Assembly (NCBI GenBank): GCA_024236055.1
Contig: JACKLF010000001.1
Coordinates: forward strand, 62,001-126,000
Reading direction: 5' to 3'
DNA: 64,000 bases
Origin: Alphaproteobacteria bacterium
GTDB taxonomy: Bacteria > Pseudomonadota > Alphaproteobacteria > Micropepsales > Micropepsaceae
Made by a program: the position numbers and the translations under genes. The notes under the pieces were generated by a model. That model was not told the DNA's origin. It made no database searches and saw only the letters and a program-made list of their open reading frames with translations. Positions 17,443-26,600 of the stretch are shown piece by piece. Position 1 is the first letter of the stretch. Each line of letters starts with the position of its first letter.

Positions 17443-18558
17443 CTAGTAGGCGGTTTTGGAATTGCTGCGGATATCCTCGGCCCGCACCGGGCCGCGCAGC
17501 ACGCGATAGACGAAGGCCGTATAGGCCAGGATGATCGGCAGGAAGATCACCACCGCGCCCAGCATGATCGCCAGCGTCAGCTTGCTGGAGGAGGCGTCCC
17601 ATACCGTCAGGCTTGCCGCCAGCTGGTCCGAGGAGGGCAACAGGAAGGGAAACAGCGCCAGGCCCGCCGCGGCAATGGTGCCGGCCGGCACCAGCGCGGT
17701 GCAAAGGAAAGCGGCAAGGGGGCGGCTGCGCAGCAGCGTGCCGCCGATCGCGGCCGCGACCGCCACCGCGGCGGCCACCCACGGCCCGGTGCCCGACAGC
17801 CACACGCCGGGCGCACGCGCGACGCTTTTGAGCAGGGGGTTGGACGGGCCGTCATGGACCGCCGCGCTGGTGATCACATAGCCGTCCAGCTTCAGCAGCC
17901 ACAGCCCCGCCAGCGCGAACAGCAGCAGGAAGGCCAGCGCCGCAATGGGCATGACGCGGCGCGCGCGCGCCTGAACGGTGCCAAGGGTCTTCAGGTTCAG
18001 CCAGGCGGCGCCGTGCAGCATGATCATCGACAGGCTGGTCAGTCCCACCAGCAGGGCAAAGGGATTTAGAAGCGACCACAGCGTGATGTCGGAATGAAAG
18101 CGCAGATCGCTGTCGAAGCGGAAGGGCACGCCCAGGAACAGGTTGCCGAAGGCCACGCCGAACACCAGCGATGGCACCACGCCGCCTGCGAACAGCGCCC
18201 AATCCCAGAAGCTGCGCCAGGCCGGCTGGTCCATCTTGCTGCGGAACTTGAACCCGGCGGGGCGCAGGATCAGCGTCGCCAGCACCAGGAACATGGCAAG
18301 GTAGAAACCGGAAAAGCTGGCCGCATACAGCGTCGGCCAGGCCGCGAAAATCGCGCCGCCGCCCAGGATGAACCAGACCTGGTTGCCTTCCCATACCGGG
18401 CCCACTGTGTTGATGGCGATGCGCCGTTCCTCGTCGGTGCGCGCCACGATGGGCAGCAACGCCGCGGTGCCCAGGTCGAAGCCATCCATCACCGCGAAAC
18501 CGATCAACAGGATGCCCAGCAGGGCCCACCAGATCAGGCGAAGCGTCTCGTAATCCAT
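17443..18558 (-). CDS. cydB: Cytochrome bd ubiquinol oxidase subunit II
   Basis: A 371-aa integral membrane subunit: IWWALLGILLIGFAVMDGFDLG at the N-terminus (a CydB signature), GPVWEGNQVWFILGGGAIFAAWP, and the C-terminal FLPIILAYTAFVYRVLRG. It pairs with CydA to form the quinol oxidase. Start ATG 18558; upstream codons in this frame are cydA in another phase. Order cydP-cydA-cydB-cydX on the minus strand with gaps of 1, 5 and 9 nt. Confidence 0.96.
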   Translation of the reverse strand: MDYETLRLIWWALLGILLIGFAVMDGFDLGTAALLPIVARTDEERRIAINTVGPVWEGNQVWFILGGGAIFAAWPTLYAASFSGFYLAMFLVLATLILRPAGFKFRSKMDQPAWRSFWDWALFAGGVVPSLVFGVAFGNLFLGVPFRFDSDLRFHSDITLWSLLNPFALLVGLTSLSMIMLHGAAWLNLKTLGTVQARARRVMPIAALAFLLLFALAGLWLLKLDGYVITSAAVHDGPSNPLLKSVARAPGVWLSGTGPWVAAAVAVAAAIGGTLLRSRPLAAFLCTALVPAGTIAAAGLALFPFLLPSSDQLAASLTVWDASSSKLTLAIMLGAVVIFLPIILAYTAFVYRVLRGPVRAEDIRSNSKTAY

Positions 18559-18563
18559 GGGTC

Positions 18564-20102
18564 TTACTCCGCTGCCGCCGGGGCCGGGGACGATGCCGCC
18601 TCGGGCCCAAGCCGGATGTATTTTCTGAGCAGGAACAGGTCGACCACCAGCAGCGCCGAATAGAACAGCGCGAAGCCCAGAAGCGAGAAGGTGACATTGC
18701 CCGTGCTGGTCGACGACACGCCCAGCGCCGTGGGCAGCACCCCTTCGATCACCCAGGGCTGGCGGCCATATTCGGCCACGATCCAGCCCAGCTCGGCCGC
18801 GATCCAGGGCAGGGGCAGGGACAGAAAAGCGACCCAAAGATAGGGCCGGTAGCGGTCAAGCCTTCGGCGGGCCGACAGCCAGAAGCTGTAGGCGAACAGG
18901 GCGATGAAGAAGAAGCCCAGGCCAACCATCAGCCGGAAGCTCCAGAAGAGTACCGGCACGTTGGGTATGGTGCTGGCGGCGGCTTCGTCGATCTGGGCCT
19001 GGCTGGCATTCTCGATGTCGGGCCGGATTTTCTTCAGCAGCAGGGCATAGCCCAGATTGCCGACATGGGCCTCCAACGTGTCGCGCAGCTGCGAATCCTG
19101 CGGGTCCCGCTTGATTTCCTGCAAGGTGCGATAGGCCACAAGCCCGTCCGCGATGCGGACCTTGGCCTCATCGACCAGTTCGGTGATGCCCGGCACCTGC
19201 CGGTCGGTGCTGCGGGTGGCGATCAGCCCCAGCACCCAGGGCACCTTCACCTCGAACTCGGTGGTGTGGGTCTTAAGGTTGGGCAGGCCGAAGACGGTGA
19301 AGGCGGCGGGCGCCGGTTCGGTGTGCCACATCGCCTCGATCGCGGCGATCTTCATCTTCTGGTTTTCGCCGGCGGTGTAGCCGCTTTCGTCGCCCAGCAC
19401 GACGACCGACAGGGCGCTGGCCAGGCCGAAGCTGGCGGCGACCGTCATCGACCGCTTGGCGAATTCCAGGTTGCGGCCCTTCAGGATGTACCAGGCGCTG
19501 ATCGCCAGCACGAAGATGGAGCCGGTGACATAGCCGGCGCTGACGGTGTGGACGAACTTGGCCTGGGCAACGGGATTGAACAGCACCGCCATGAAGTCGG
19601 TCACTTCCATGCGCATCGTATCGGCATTGAAGCGGGCGCCGACGGGATACTGCATCCAGCCGTTCGCGATCAGGATCCACAGCGCCGACAGGTTGGTGCC
19701 GATGGCCAGAAGCCAGGTGGCGACCAGGTGCTGAATCTTGCTGAGCCGGTCCCAGGCGAAGAAAAACAGGCCGACAAAAGTGGCTTCCAGAAAGAAGGCC
19801 ATCAGCCCTTCGATGGCCAGGGGCGCGCCGAACACGTCGCCGACATATTGCGAGTAATAGGCCCAGTTGGTGCCGAACTGGAATTCCATGGTGATGCCGG
19901 TGGCGACCCCCATGGCGAAGTTGATGCCGAACAGGATGCCCCAGAACTTGGTCATCTCGCGCCAGATTTCGCGCCCGGTCATCACATAGACCGTCTCCAT
20001 GATGCCCAGCAGGATCGACAGGCCCAGGGTCAGCGGCACGAAGATGAAGTGGTAAAGCGCCGTGACCGCGAATTGCAGGCGCGAGAGTTCGACCAGATCC
20101 AT
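18564..20102 (-). CDS. cydA: Cytochrome bd ubiquinol oxidase subunit I
   Basis: The heme b558/b595/d-bearing subunit that oxidises quinol and reduces O2 at high affinity without pumping protons. 512 aa with the N-terminal SRLQFAVTALYHFIFVPLTL (axial His), ITMEFQFGTNWAYYSQYVGD, the quinol loop region (GDESGYTAGENQKMKIAAIE) and the diagnostic GRQPWVIEGVLPT. The Q-loop is of the longer type. It is the first large gene of the cyd operon, 1 nt after cydP, and lies downstream of sqr and the DUF2892 gene on the same strand, which suggests a role in sulfide-tolerant respiration. Confidence 0.97.
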   Translation of the reverse strand: MDLVELSRLQFAVTALYHFIFVPLTLGLSILLGIMETVYVMTGREIWREMTKFWGILFGINFAMGVATGITMEFQFGTNWAYYSQYVGDVFGAPLAIEGLMAFFLEATFVGLFFFAWDRLSKIQHLVATWLLAIGTNLSALWILIANGWMQYPVGARFNADTMRMEVTDFMAVLFNPVAQAKFVHTVSAGYVTGSIFVLAISAWYILKGRNLEFAKRSMTVAASFGLASALSVVVLGDESGYTAGENQKMKIAAIEAMWHTEPAPAAFTVFGLPNLKTHTTEFEVKVPWVLGLIATRSTDRQVPGITELVDEAKVRIADGLVAYRTLQEIKRDPQDSQLRDTLEAHVGNLGYALLLKKIRPDIENASQAQIDEAAASTIPNVPVLFWSFRLMVGLGFFFIALFAYSFWLSARRRLDRYRPYLWVAFLSLPLPWIAAELGWIVAEYGRQPWVIEGVLPTALGVSSTSTGNVTFSLLGFALFYSALLVVDLFLLRKYIRLGPEAASSPAPAAAE

Positions 20103-20103
20103 G

Positions 20104-20250
20104 TCAGGGGCTCCCCAGCAGGTGGGTGATGATGGGCAGGGTTTGGGGATGATGCGCGGGCGAGAAGAACAGGAAATAGAGCAGGGTGAGGGCGGCCGCC
20201 TTGACGGCGAGCAGGAGGATGATTTCCCGTCTCAGATGCGCCGGAAACAT
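20104..20250 (-). CDS. cydP: Putative cytochrome bd small subunit CydP
   Basis: A 48-aa protein not visible with usual length cut-offs. It reads FPAHLRREIILLLAVKAAAL, then TLLYFLFFSPAHHP, and ends at a TGA one base before the cydA ATG. The pattern (short basic start with LRRE, one TM helix rich in L/A with a central Lys, then FFSP) matches the CydP family of bd-oxidase accessory peptides encoded next to cydAB. The start ATG at 20250 follows GGAGGGCTGGGG. The 1-nt spacing to cydA implies coupling. Confidence 0.82.
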   Translation of the reverse strand: MFPAHLRREIILLLAVKAAALTLLYFLFFSPAHHPQTLPIITHLLGSP

Positions 20251-20333
20251 CCCCAGCCCTCCATCACCGCGGCTTCATCCGCCGCGGCCCCAAGATTATC
20301 GGCGGCCCGACCATAGGCCGCCATTTGCGGCAA

Positions 20334-20537
20334 TCAGCGGAAGGCTTCGCCCGGCGGAACGCCCAGCTTGCGGAAAATCATGGCCGCGGGGCAGAAGCCC
20401 GTGATCGCGGCCTGGATCATATTGAGTCCCGCAAAGGCGCTCAAGGCCAGCCACCAGGGATTAACGAACCAGGCCAGTGCCAACCCGACAAGAACGACGA
20501 GGCCGGCAAAGGCCAGAACGGCGCGATCCAGATTCAT
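20334..20537 (-). CDS. DUF2892 (YgaP-type transmembrane) protein
   Basis: A 67-aa protein with two TM helices (VLAFAGLVVLVGLALAWF and WWLALSAFAGLNMIQAAITG) followed by the family motif GFCPAAMIFRKLGV. In E. coli YgaP this domain is fused behind a rhodanese; here it stands alone, 11 nt downstream of sqr, while a single-domain rhodanese is encoded on the other side of the divergent promoter. RBS AAGGAGAATGTC before ATG 20537. Likely a membrane partner in sulfane-sulfur handling. Confidence 0.85.
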   Translation of the reverse strand: MNLDRAVLAFAGLVVLVGLALAWFVNPWWLALSAFAGLNMIQAAITGFCPAAMIFRKLGVPPGEAFR

Positions 20538-20548
20538 GACATTCTCCT

Positions 20549-21826
20549 TCAGCGTGACTGTTTCAGGCGGTGGATGCCCAAGCTTTCCATGATCCAGCGT
20601 TCATAGAAGGGCTCGCTTTCGCCCTTGCGAATCTTGCGGATGAAATATTTTTCAAACGCGATCTTGGCCAGGTGCACCCACTTGCCCTGGGCCGACCAGT
20701 TGACGTTGCGCGGCGGGATCTGGGGTTCGGCCACAAAGGCCACGCCGCCATCGCCGAAATCGGCCAGGCAGACGGCATTCCAGCTGCCTTCGGCGGCCGG
20801 CTCAGCGCCTTTCAGCAGGGCGCCGATGTTCTGCGCCGTGGCGGTGACCATGGATTCGATCATGAAGCCGGTCTTGGGCACGCCGACGGGCACGGGGGTG
20901 GGACCGGTGGGCGCGATCGCCACGCCCACGCCGACGCCGAAGACGTTGGAATATCTGGGATTGCGCTGCTTCTTGTCGACGATGACGAAGCCGCGCGGAT
21001 TGACCAGTCCCTCCAGCCCGCGCACCGCAGCCACGCCGCGGAAGGCCGGCAGCATCATGGCGTAGCCGAAGGGCAGTTCGGTCGTTTTCTTGACCTGGCC
21101 GTCATCGCCCACTTCCTCGACCACCATCTTGCCGTCCTCGACATGGTGGACGCGCGCGCTGGTGATCCACTTGATGTGGCGGTTGCGCATTTCGCTTTCC
21201 AGCAGGCCCTTGGTGTCGCCCACCCCGTCCAGGCCCAGATGGCCAATATAAGGCTCGGAGGTGACGAAGGTCATCGGCACGCGGTCGCGGATTTTGCGCT
21301 TGCGGAATTCGGTATCCAGGATCATGGCGAATTCATAGGCGGGGCCGAAGCAGGACGCGCCCTGGACCGCGCCCACGATCACCGGGCCGGGATTTTCCAT
21401 GAAGGCATCCAGCGCGGCATTGGCCTTTTCGGCGTGATCGACATGGCAGATGGACTGGGTGAAGCGGTCGGGGCCAAGACCTTCGATCTCGTCGAAGGCC
21501 AGTTCGGGGCCGGTGCACAGGATCAGATAATCGTAAGAGACGCTCGCGCCGTCGGTCAGTTCGACCCGGTTTTCATCCGGATGAACCCGTGCGGCGCCCT
21601 GGTCCAGATAGGTGATGCCCTTTTTCTTCATCACCGCGGCGATGTCGATTTCGACTTCGTCCCGGTCGCGCCAGCCGGCGGCAACCCAGGGGTTGGAGGG
21701 CACGAAATGATAGCGCGGCCCCTGGCCGATGACGGTGAGGGTGTCGCCGGCGCCCAGCTCGGCCTGCATTTCATAGGCCATCAGCGTCCCGCCAAGGCCC
21801 GCTCCCAGCACAACCACCTTTGCCAT
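20549..21826 (-). CDS. sqr: Sulfide:quinone oxidoreductase-like FAD flavoprotein
   Basis: A 425-aa two-dinucleotide-binding flavoprotein. The N-terminus KVVVLGAGLGGTLMAYEM is the FAD GxGxxG motif; YLILCTGPELAF, a redox-type cysteine in GAVQGASCFGPAYEF, and the C-terminal membrane-association segment KWVHLAKIAFEKYFIRKIRKG fit the SQR family. It would oxidise sulfide to sulfane sulfur and pass electrons to quinone. Start ATG 21826 sits behind a strong GGAGAAGGAGA site. It is divergent from sqrR across a shared operator and is followed by the DUF2892 gene and cydPABX. The SQR subtype and the full set of catalytic cysteines would need an alignment. Confidence 0.85.
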   Translation of the reverse strand: MAKVVVLGAGLGGTLMAYEMQAELGAGDTLTVIGQGPRYHFVPSNPWVAAGWRDRDEVEIDIAAVMKKKGITYLDQGAARVHPDENRVELTDGASVSYDYLILCTGPELAFDEIEGLGPDRFTQSICHVDHAEKANAALDAFMENPGPVIVGAVQGASCFGPAYEFAMILDTEFRKRKIRDRVPMTFVTSEPYIGHLGLDGVGDTKGLLESEMRNRHIKWITSARVHHVEDGKMVVEEVGDDGQVKKTTELPFGYAMMLPAFRGVAAVRGLEGLVNPRGFVIVDKKQRNPRYSNVFGVGVGVAIAPTGPTPVPVGVPKTGFMIESMVTATAQNIGALLKGAEPAAEGSWNAVCLADFGDGGVAFVAEPQIPPRNVNWSAQGKWVHLAKIAFEKYFIRKIRKGESEPFYERWIMESLGIHRLKQSR

Positions 21827-21931
21827 GAACGTCTCCTTCTCCAATGATCCGATTTTGCGCCGTTTGATCCGCTGGGCCTTGATCCATCGCAAGGAAATGC
21901 AGGGATAAGCACCTAGGGTCACATTTCAGGA

Positions 21932-21967
21932 TTGACTGTATATTCGAATAATCGTATATACGCAACT
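21932..21967. promoter_or_regulatory. Overlapping divergent sqr/sqrR promoters with palindromic operator
   Basis: Plus strand: -35 TTGACT (21932-21937), exactly 17 nt, -10 TATATA (21955-21960), pointing at the sqrR ATG at 21968. Minus strand: -35 TTGCGT (21965-21960), 17 nt, -10 TATACA (21942-21937), pointing at sqr. A 24-bp palindrome, arms GTATATTCGA (21938-21947) and TCGTATATAC (21952-21961) with 9 of 10 positions complementary, covers both spacers and -10 boxes. A bound repressor dimer would block both promoters. The -10 to ATG distance on the plus strand predicts a leaderless sqrR mRNA. Confidence 0.85.
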
Positions 21968-22354
21968 ATGAAAAAACAGATCGAGCAGATGCGCTCCCAG
22001 GCCGAGGCGGCCGAGGCGATGCTGAAGGCCCTGGCCAACCGTCACCGGCTGATGATCCTGTGCCGGCTGATCGATGGCGAGCGCCCGGTCGGCGATCTGG
22101 CGGGGTTTCTGGAGCTGCGCGATTCCACCGTGTCCCAGCACCTGGCGCTACTCAGGAAAGATGGGCTGGTTTCCACGCGCCGCGACGGCCAGACCATCTG
22201 GTATGCGCTTGCCAGCGAGCCGGTGCGCCGGCTGGTGGGCACGCTTTACGAGATTTATTGCGGGCCGGCGCCGGTCTGCGCCCCCGCCCCGAAAAAACAG
22301 TCAACCCGGAAAGGAAACACCAATGGCATCCATGGAAAACTTCGCACCCGCTGA
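21968..22354 (+). CDS. sqrR: ArsR-family persulfide-responsive repressor (SqrR/BigR type)
   Basis: A 128-aa winged-helix repressor. The DNA-recognition helix region is STVSQHLALLRKDGLVSTRR. Cysteines Cys32 (LMILCRL) and Cys98 (YEIYC) occupy the two positions that form the tetrasulfide link in SqrR/BigR-type sensors; a third, Cys104, follows. The family is known to de-repress sulfide-oxidation genes on exposure to persulfides. I chose ATG 21968: an upstream TTG at 21932 would coincide with the -35 box. It overlaps the rhodanese gene by 32 nt and probably represses itself, the downstream pump operon and sqr. Confidence 0.88.
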   Translation: MKKQIEQMRSQAEAAEAMLKALANRHRLMILCRLIDGERPVGDLAGFLELRDSTVSQHLALLRKDGLVSTRRDGQTIWYALASEPVRRLVGTLYEIYCGPAPVCAPAPKKQSTRKGNTNGIHGKLRTR

Positions 22355-22673
22355 CGTGTCGCGCATGCTGGCCGAGCGGTCGATCCTTCTGATCGATGTG
22401 CGCGAGCCGGAGGAATATGCGGCCGAACGCATTCACGGGGCGCTGCTCTATCCCCTGTCCAGCTTCGATCCCAAGGCGTTGCCCGCCGATGAGGGGCGCA
22501 AGCTGGTGCTGCAATGCGGTTCGGGCATGCGCTCGGCCAAGGCGATGGCAATCGCCGCCGATGCGGGCGTCGTCGTGGCCGGTCACCTGGCCGGCGGCAT
22601 CAAGGCCTGGAAAGCGGCGGGCCTGCCGGTGATGGCGGTCGATCCGGCCACCGGCCAGATGCGGGAAGGCTGA
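22323..22673 (+). CDS. Single-domain rhodanese (sulfurtransferase)
   Basis: A 116-aa rhodanese domain: LLIDVREPEEYAAERIHGAL, active-site loop LQCGSGMRSAKAM with the catalytic Cys, and GGIKAWKAAGLPV at the end. It would carry sulfane sulfur as a cysteine persulfide. Start ATG 22323 has a good site (GGAAAGGAAAC) inside the sqrR 3' end; a second ATG at 22335 is possible. The DUF2892 membrane half found fused to such domains in YgaP is encoded separately at 20.3 kb. The next gene starts 7 nt downstream. Confidence 0.92.
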   Translation: MASMENFAPADVSRMLAERSILLIDVREPEEYAAERIHGALLYPLSSFDPKALPADEGRKLVLQCGSGMRSAKAMAIAADAGVVVAGHLAGGIKAWKAAGLPVMAVDPATGQMREG

Positions 22674-22680
22674 TACGGCG

Positions 22681-23679
22681 ATGAAGATCTGGGCCGCGAT
22701 CCTGGCCTTTGTCGGTCTTGGGGCGCATGAACCGGCACCAAAGCCGCCCGCGCCGCCGCCGACCTATCTGGTGCGCATGGCGCCGGTCACGGATGAAAAG
22801 TCGGTCTTTGCCACGGTGGAGTCGGCCTATACCGTGCCGGCACGCGTGCGCACCGGCGGCACCATCGTCGAACTGAAGGTGCGCCAGGGCGATGCCGTGA
22901 CCCAGGGCCAGGTGATCGCCACCGTGGGCGATGCCAAGCTGTCGCTGGAGATCAATTCCTATGCGGCCCAGGTGGCCGCAGCCCAGGCCCAGGTTGCCCA
23001 GGCCAAGCTGGATTTCGACCGTGCCCAGCGCCTGGTGGGCGAGGGCGCAATCGCCCGCAATGCCTATGACCAGGCGCGCACCTCCTACAATGTCGCCCAG
23101 AGCAACCTGAAATCCATCCAGGCCCAGCGCGCCGTGGTGCGCGAGCAGCAGGTGCAGGGCGAGGTGCGCGCGCCCACGGCAGGCCGGGTCATCACCGTGC
23201 CGGTCACCGCGGGCACCGTGGTGATGCCGGGCGATGTGGTCGCCACGGTGGCGGAGCAGAATTTCGTGCTGCGCCTGCAGATTCCCGAACGCCATGCCCA
23301 CTTTCTGAAAGTGGGGGCGCCGGTTCGGCTGGATGGGTCCGACCTGGGCCTGAAAGGCACACCCGACGGCACCATCACGCTGATCTATCCGCAGGTGGAG
23401 AATGGCCATGTCGTGGCCGATGCCCGCGTGTCGGGACTTCAGGACTATTTCGTCGGCCAGCGTGTGCGTGTCTGGGTGCCGGCCGGCACGCGCGAGGCGG
23501 TGCGGGTGCCTGAAAACCTGATCGTCACCCGTTCGGGCATCGACTATGCGCGGCTATGGACGCAGAAGAACGGCGCGCTGGACGTGCCGGTGCAGCGGGG
23601 CATGGAAATTCCCGGAAAGACGCCGCAACTGGAAATCCTGTCGGGCCTGAAGCTCGGCGACCGCCTGTTGAAGCCGTAA
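22681..23679 (+). CDS. RND efflux periplasmic adaptor (membrane fusion protein)
   Basis: A 332-aa MFP-family adaptor. After a short N-terminal hydrophobic segment come a biotinyl-lipoyl-like half (GTIVELKVRQGDAVTQGQ), an alpha-hairpin coiled coil (AAAQAQVAQAKLDFDRAQRL), the second lipoyl half (EVRAPTAGRVITVPVTAGTV) and a beta-barrel domain. It links the RND pump to an outer-membrane channel, which is not encoded here. It lies 7 nt after the rhodanese and 4 nt before the pump, inside the sqrR-controlled operon. Confidence 0.9.
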   Translation: MKIWAAILAFVGLGAHEPAPKPPAPPPTYLVRMAPVTDEKSVFATVESAYTVPARVRTGGTIVELKVRQGDAVTQGQVIATVGDAKLSLEINSYAAQVAAAQAQVAQAKLDFDRAQRLVGEGAIARNAYDQARTSYNVAQSNLKSIQAQRAVVREQQVQGEVRAPTAGRVITVPVTAGTVVMPGDVVATVAEQNFVLRLQIPERHAHFLKVGAPVRLDGSDLGLKGTPDGTITLIYPQVENGHVVADARVSGLQDYFVGQRVRVWVPAGTREAVRVPENLIVTRSGIDYARLWTQKNGALDVPVQRGMEIPGKTPQLEILSGLKLGDRLLKP

Positions 23680-23683
23680 CGCC

Positions 23684-26600
23684 ATGAACCTGGGGCTTTC
23701 CGGCCGGCTGACCCGCGCCACCATCAAGTCTCCCTTGACGCCGCTGATGCTGCTGGCGGCGATCGCCTTCGGCCTGATCGCGCTGATGGCGATCCCGCGC
23801 GAGGAAGAGCCCCAGATCAGCGTGCCGATGGTGGATATCATCGTCCAGGCCGACGGACTGAAGGCGCCCGATGCCGCCGAGCTGGTGACCAAGCCGCTGG
23901 AGCAGATCGTCAAGGGCATCAACGGCGTGGAGCATGTCTACAGCCAGACCCAGGACGACCGGGTGATGGTGACGGCGCGCTTTTTCACCGGCACCAGCGA
24001 GGATGACGCCATCCTGCGCGTGCAGGCCAAGATCCGCGCCCATTACGATGCCATGCCGCTGGGCATTCCCGAGCCGCTGATCGTGGCGCGCGGCATCAAT
24101 GACGTGGCCATTGTCACCCTGACCCTGTCGCCGAAGCCGGCCGCGGCATCGCGCTGGAACGGCAAGGACCTGCAGGCGCTGGCCACCAAGGTTCAGTCCG
24201 ACCTGATGAAGGTCGACAATGTCGGTTTCACCTATATCGCCGGCGGCACGCCCGAAGAGATCAGTGTCGAGCCCGATCCCGACAAGCTGGCCATGTACGG
24301 CGTGACGCTGCAGCAGCTTGAAGCCAAGATCCAGGGCGCCAACCGTTCCTTCCTGGCGGGCATGGTGCGCGAGAACGGCCAGATGGCCCAGGCGGTCGCG
24401 GGCAACACCCTGCAGGGCGTGCCCGATATCGGCCTGCTGCTGGTCACCACCCGCGATGGGCGTCCCGTCTATGTGCGTGATCTGGCCAAGGTGATTATCG
24501 GCCCCAGCCCCGCCGAGCAGCATGTCTGGTCGATCCGCCGCGACGGCAAAAGCTGGAGCACCGCGCCCGCCGTGACCATCGCCTTCGCCAAGCGGGCCGG
24601 GGCCAATGCGGTGGTGGTGTCCGACGCGCTGGTTTCGCGCGCGGATGCGCTGAAGGGTTCGCTGATCCCCGATGACGTCAATGTCGAGGTCACGCGCGAT
24701 TATGGCAAGACCGCCAACGACAAGGCCAACGAGCTTCTGTTCCATCTGGGGCTGGCGACCATCTCCATCGTGCTCTTGATCGGTTTTGTCATCGGCTGGC
24801 GCGAAGCGGCGGTGACGCTGGTGGTGATCCCCACCACCATCCTGCTGACGCTGTTTGCCGCCAACCTGATGGGCTACACGATCAACCGCGTCAGCCTGTT
24901 CGCGCTGATCTTTTCCATCGGCATCCTGGTCGATGATGCCATCGTGGTGGTGGAGAATATCGCCCGCCACTGGGCGATGCATGACGGGCGCGACCGCATG
25001 ACCGCCGCGATCGAGGCGGTCGCCGAGGTGGGCAACCCCACCGTCGTCGCCACCCTGACGGTGGTGGCCGCGTTGCTGCCCATGCTGTTCGTGTCGGGCA
25101 TGATGGGCCCCTATATGGCGCCCATTCCGGCCAATGCCTCCGCGGCGATGCTGTTCTCCTTCTTTGTCGCCATGGTGATCGCGCCCTGGGCGCTGCTGAA
25201 AATCTCCGGCAAGCCGCGCAAGCGCCACCAGCAACATGCCGAACATGGCGAAGGCAGGCTGGGCGCGCTGTACCGCCGCCTGGCCACGCCCATCGTCGCC
25301 AGCCGCACGTCGGCGCGCAAGTTCCTGGCTTGGGTCGCCATCGCCACCGTGCTGGTCTGCATGCTGTTCGTGACCAAGAGCGTCACCGTCAAGCTGCTGC
25401 CCTTCGACAACAAGTCGGAAATGGAAGTGATGGTCGACCTGCCGGAAGGCGCGAGTGTCGAGGATACCGGCCGCGCCCTGCTGCACGCTGCCGCCATCGT
25501 CCAGAAGGTTCCGGAAGTCACCTCCATCCAGGCCTATGCCGGCACGCCTGCGCCGTTCAACTTCAACGGGCTGGTGCGCCACTATTATCTGCGCCAGGAA
25601 CCGGAGATGGGCGAGCTGGCGGTCAATCTGACCGACAAGGCGGACCGCGACCGCGAAAGCCACGAAATCGCGCTGGACCTGCGCCGCAAGCTGGATGCGC
25701 TGGATTTCCCAAAGGGCACGGTGATCAAGGTGGTGGAAGTGCCGCCCGGCCCGCCGGTTCTGTCGACCCTGCTGGCCGAAATCTATGGCCCGGACCTGAA
25801 GACCCGCCGCGCGGTCGCCGAGGAGACTGAAAAGCTCTTCAAGCAGGTGCCGTATATCGTCGATGTCGACAACAGCTGGGGCCGCCCGCGCCCGCGCCTG
25901 CGCATTTCCATCGACCAGGACAAGTTGGAATATTTCGGGGTCGAGCAGGCGGACGTCTACAACACGCTGAACGCCCTGCTGGGCGGCCAGGCGGTGGGCT
26001 ATTCGCACCGCGGCGCCGACCGCGATCCCCTGAAGATCGTGGTGCGCGAACCCAAGAGCGCGCTGACCTGGTCGCAGAAACTGGCCTCGACCCCGGTGCC
26101 CGCCAACGCCATGCCGGGCAACAAGGCGGTGGTGGAGCTGGGCGATGTGGTCAGCGTGACCGAGGAACAGGGCTCGCCCGTCATCTTCCGCCGCGACGGC
26201 CATTATGCCGACATGGTGACGGCCGAACTGGCGGGTGAATATGAAGCGCCGCTTTACGGCCTGATGGCGGTGGACAGGCTGATCCGTGACCATGACTGGG
26301 GCAAGCTGCCGCCGCCGAAAATCCTGATGCACGGCCAGCCCACCGACGAGACAAAGCCGTCGCTGCTGTGGGACGGCGAATGGGAAGTCACCTGGGTGAC
26401 CTTCCGCGACATGGGCGCGGCCTTCATGGTGGCGATCCTGGGCATCTATGTGCTGGTGGTGGCGCAGTTCAAAAGCTTCAAGCTGCCGCTGGTGATCCTG
26501 ACGCCGATCCCGCTGACCCTGATCGGCATCGTGCTGGGCCACTGGCTGTTCGGCGCGCCCTTTACCGCCACCTCCATGATCGGTTTCATCGCCCTGGCGG

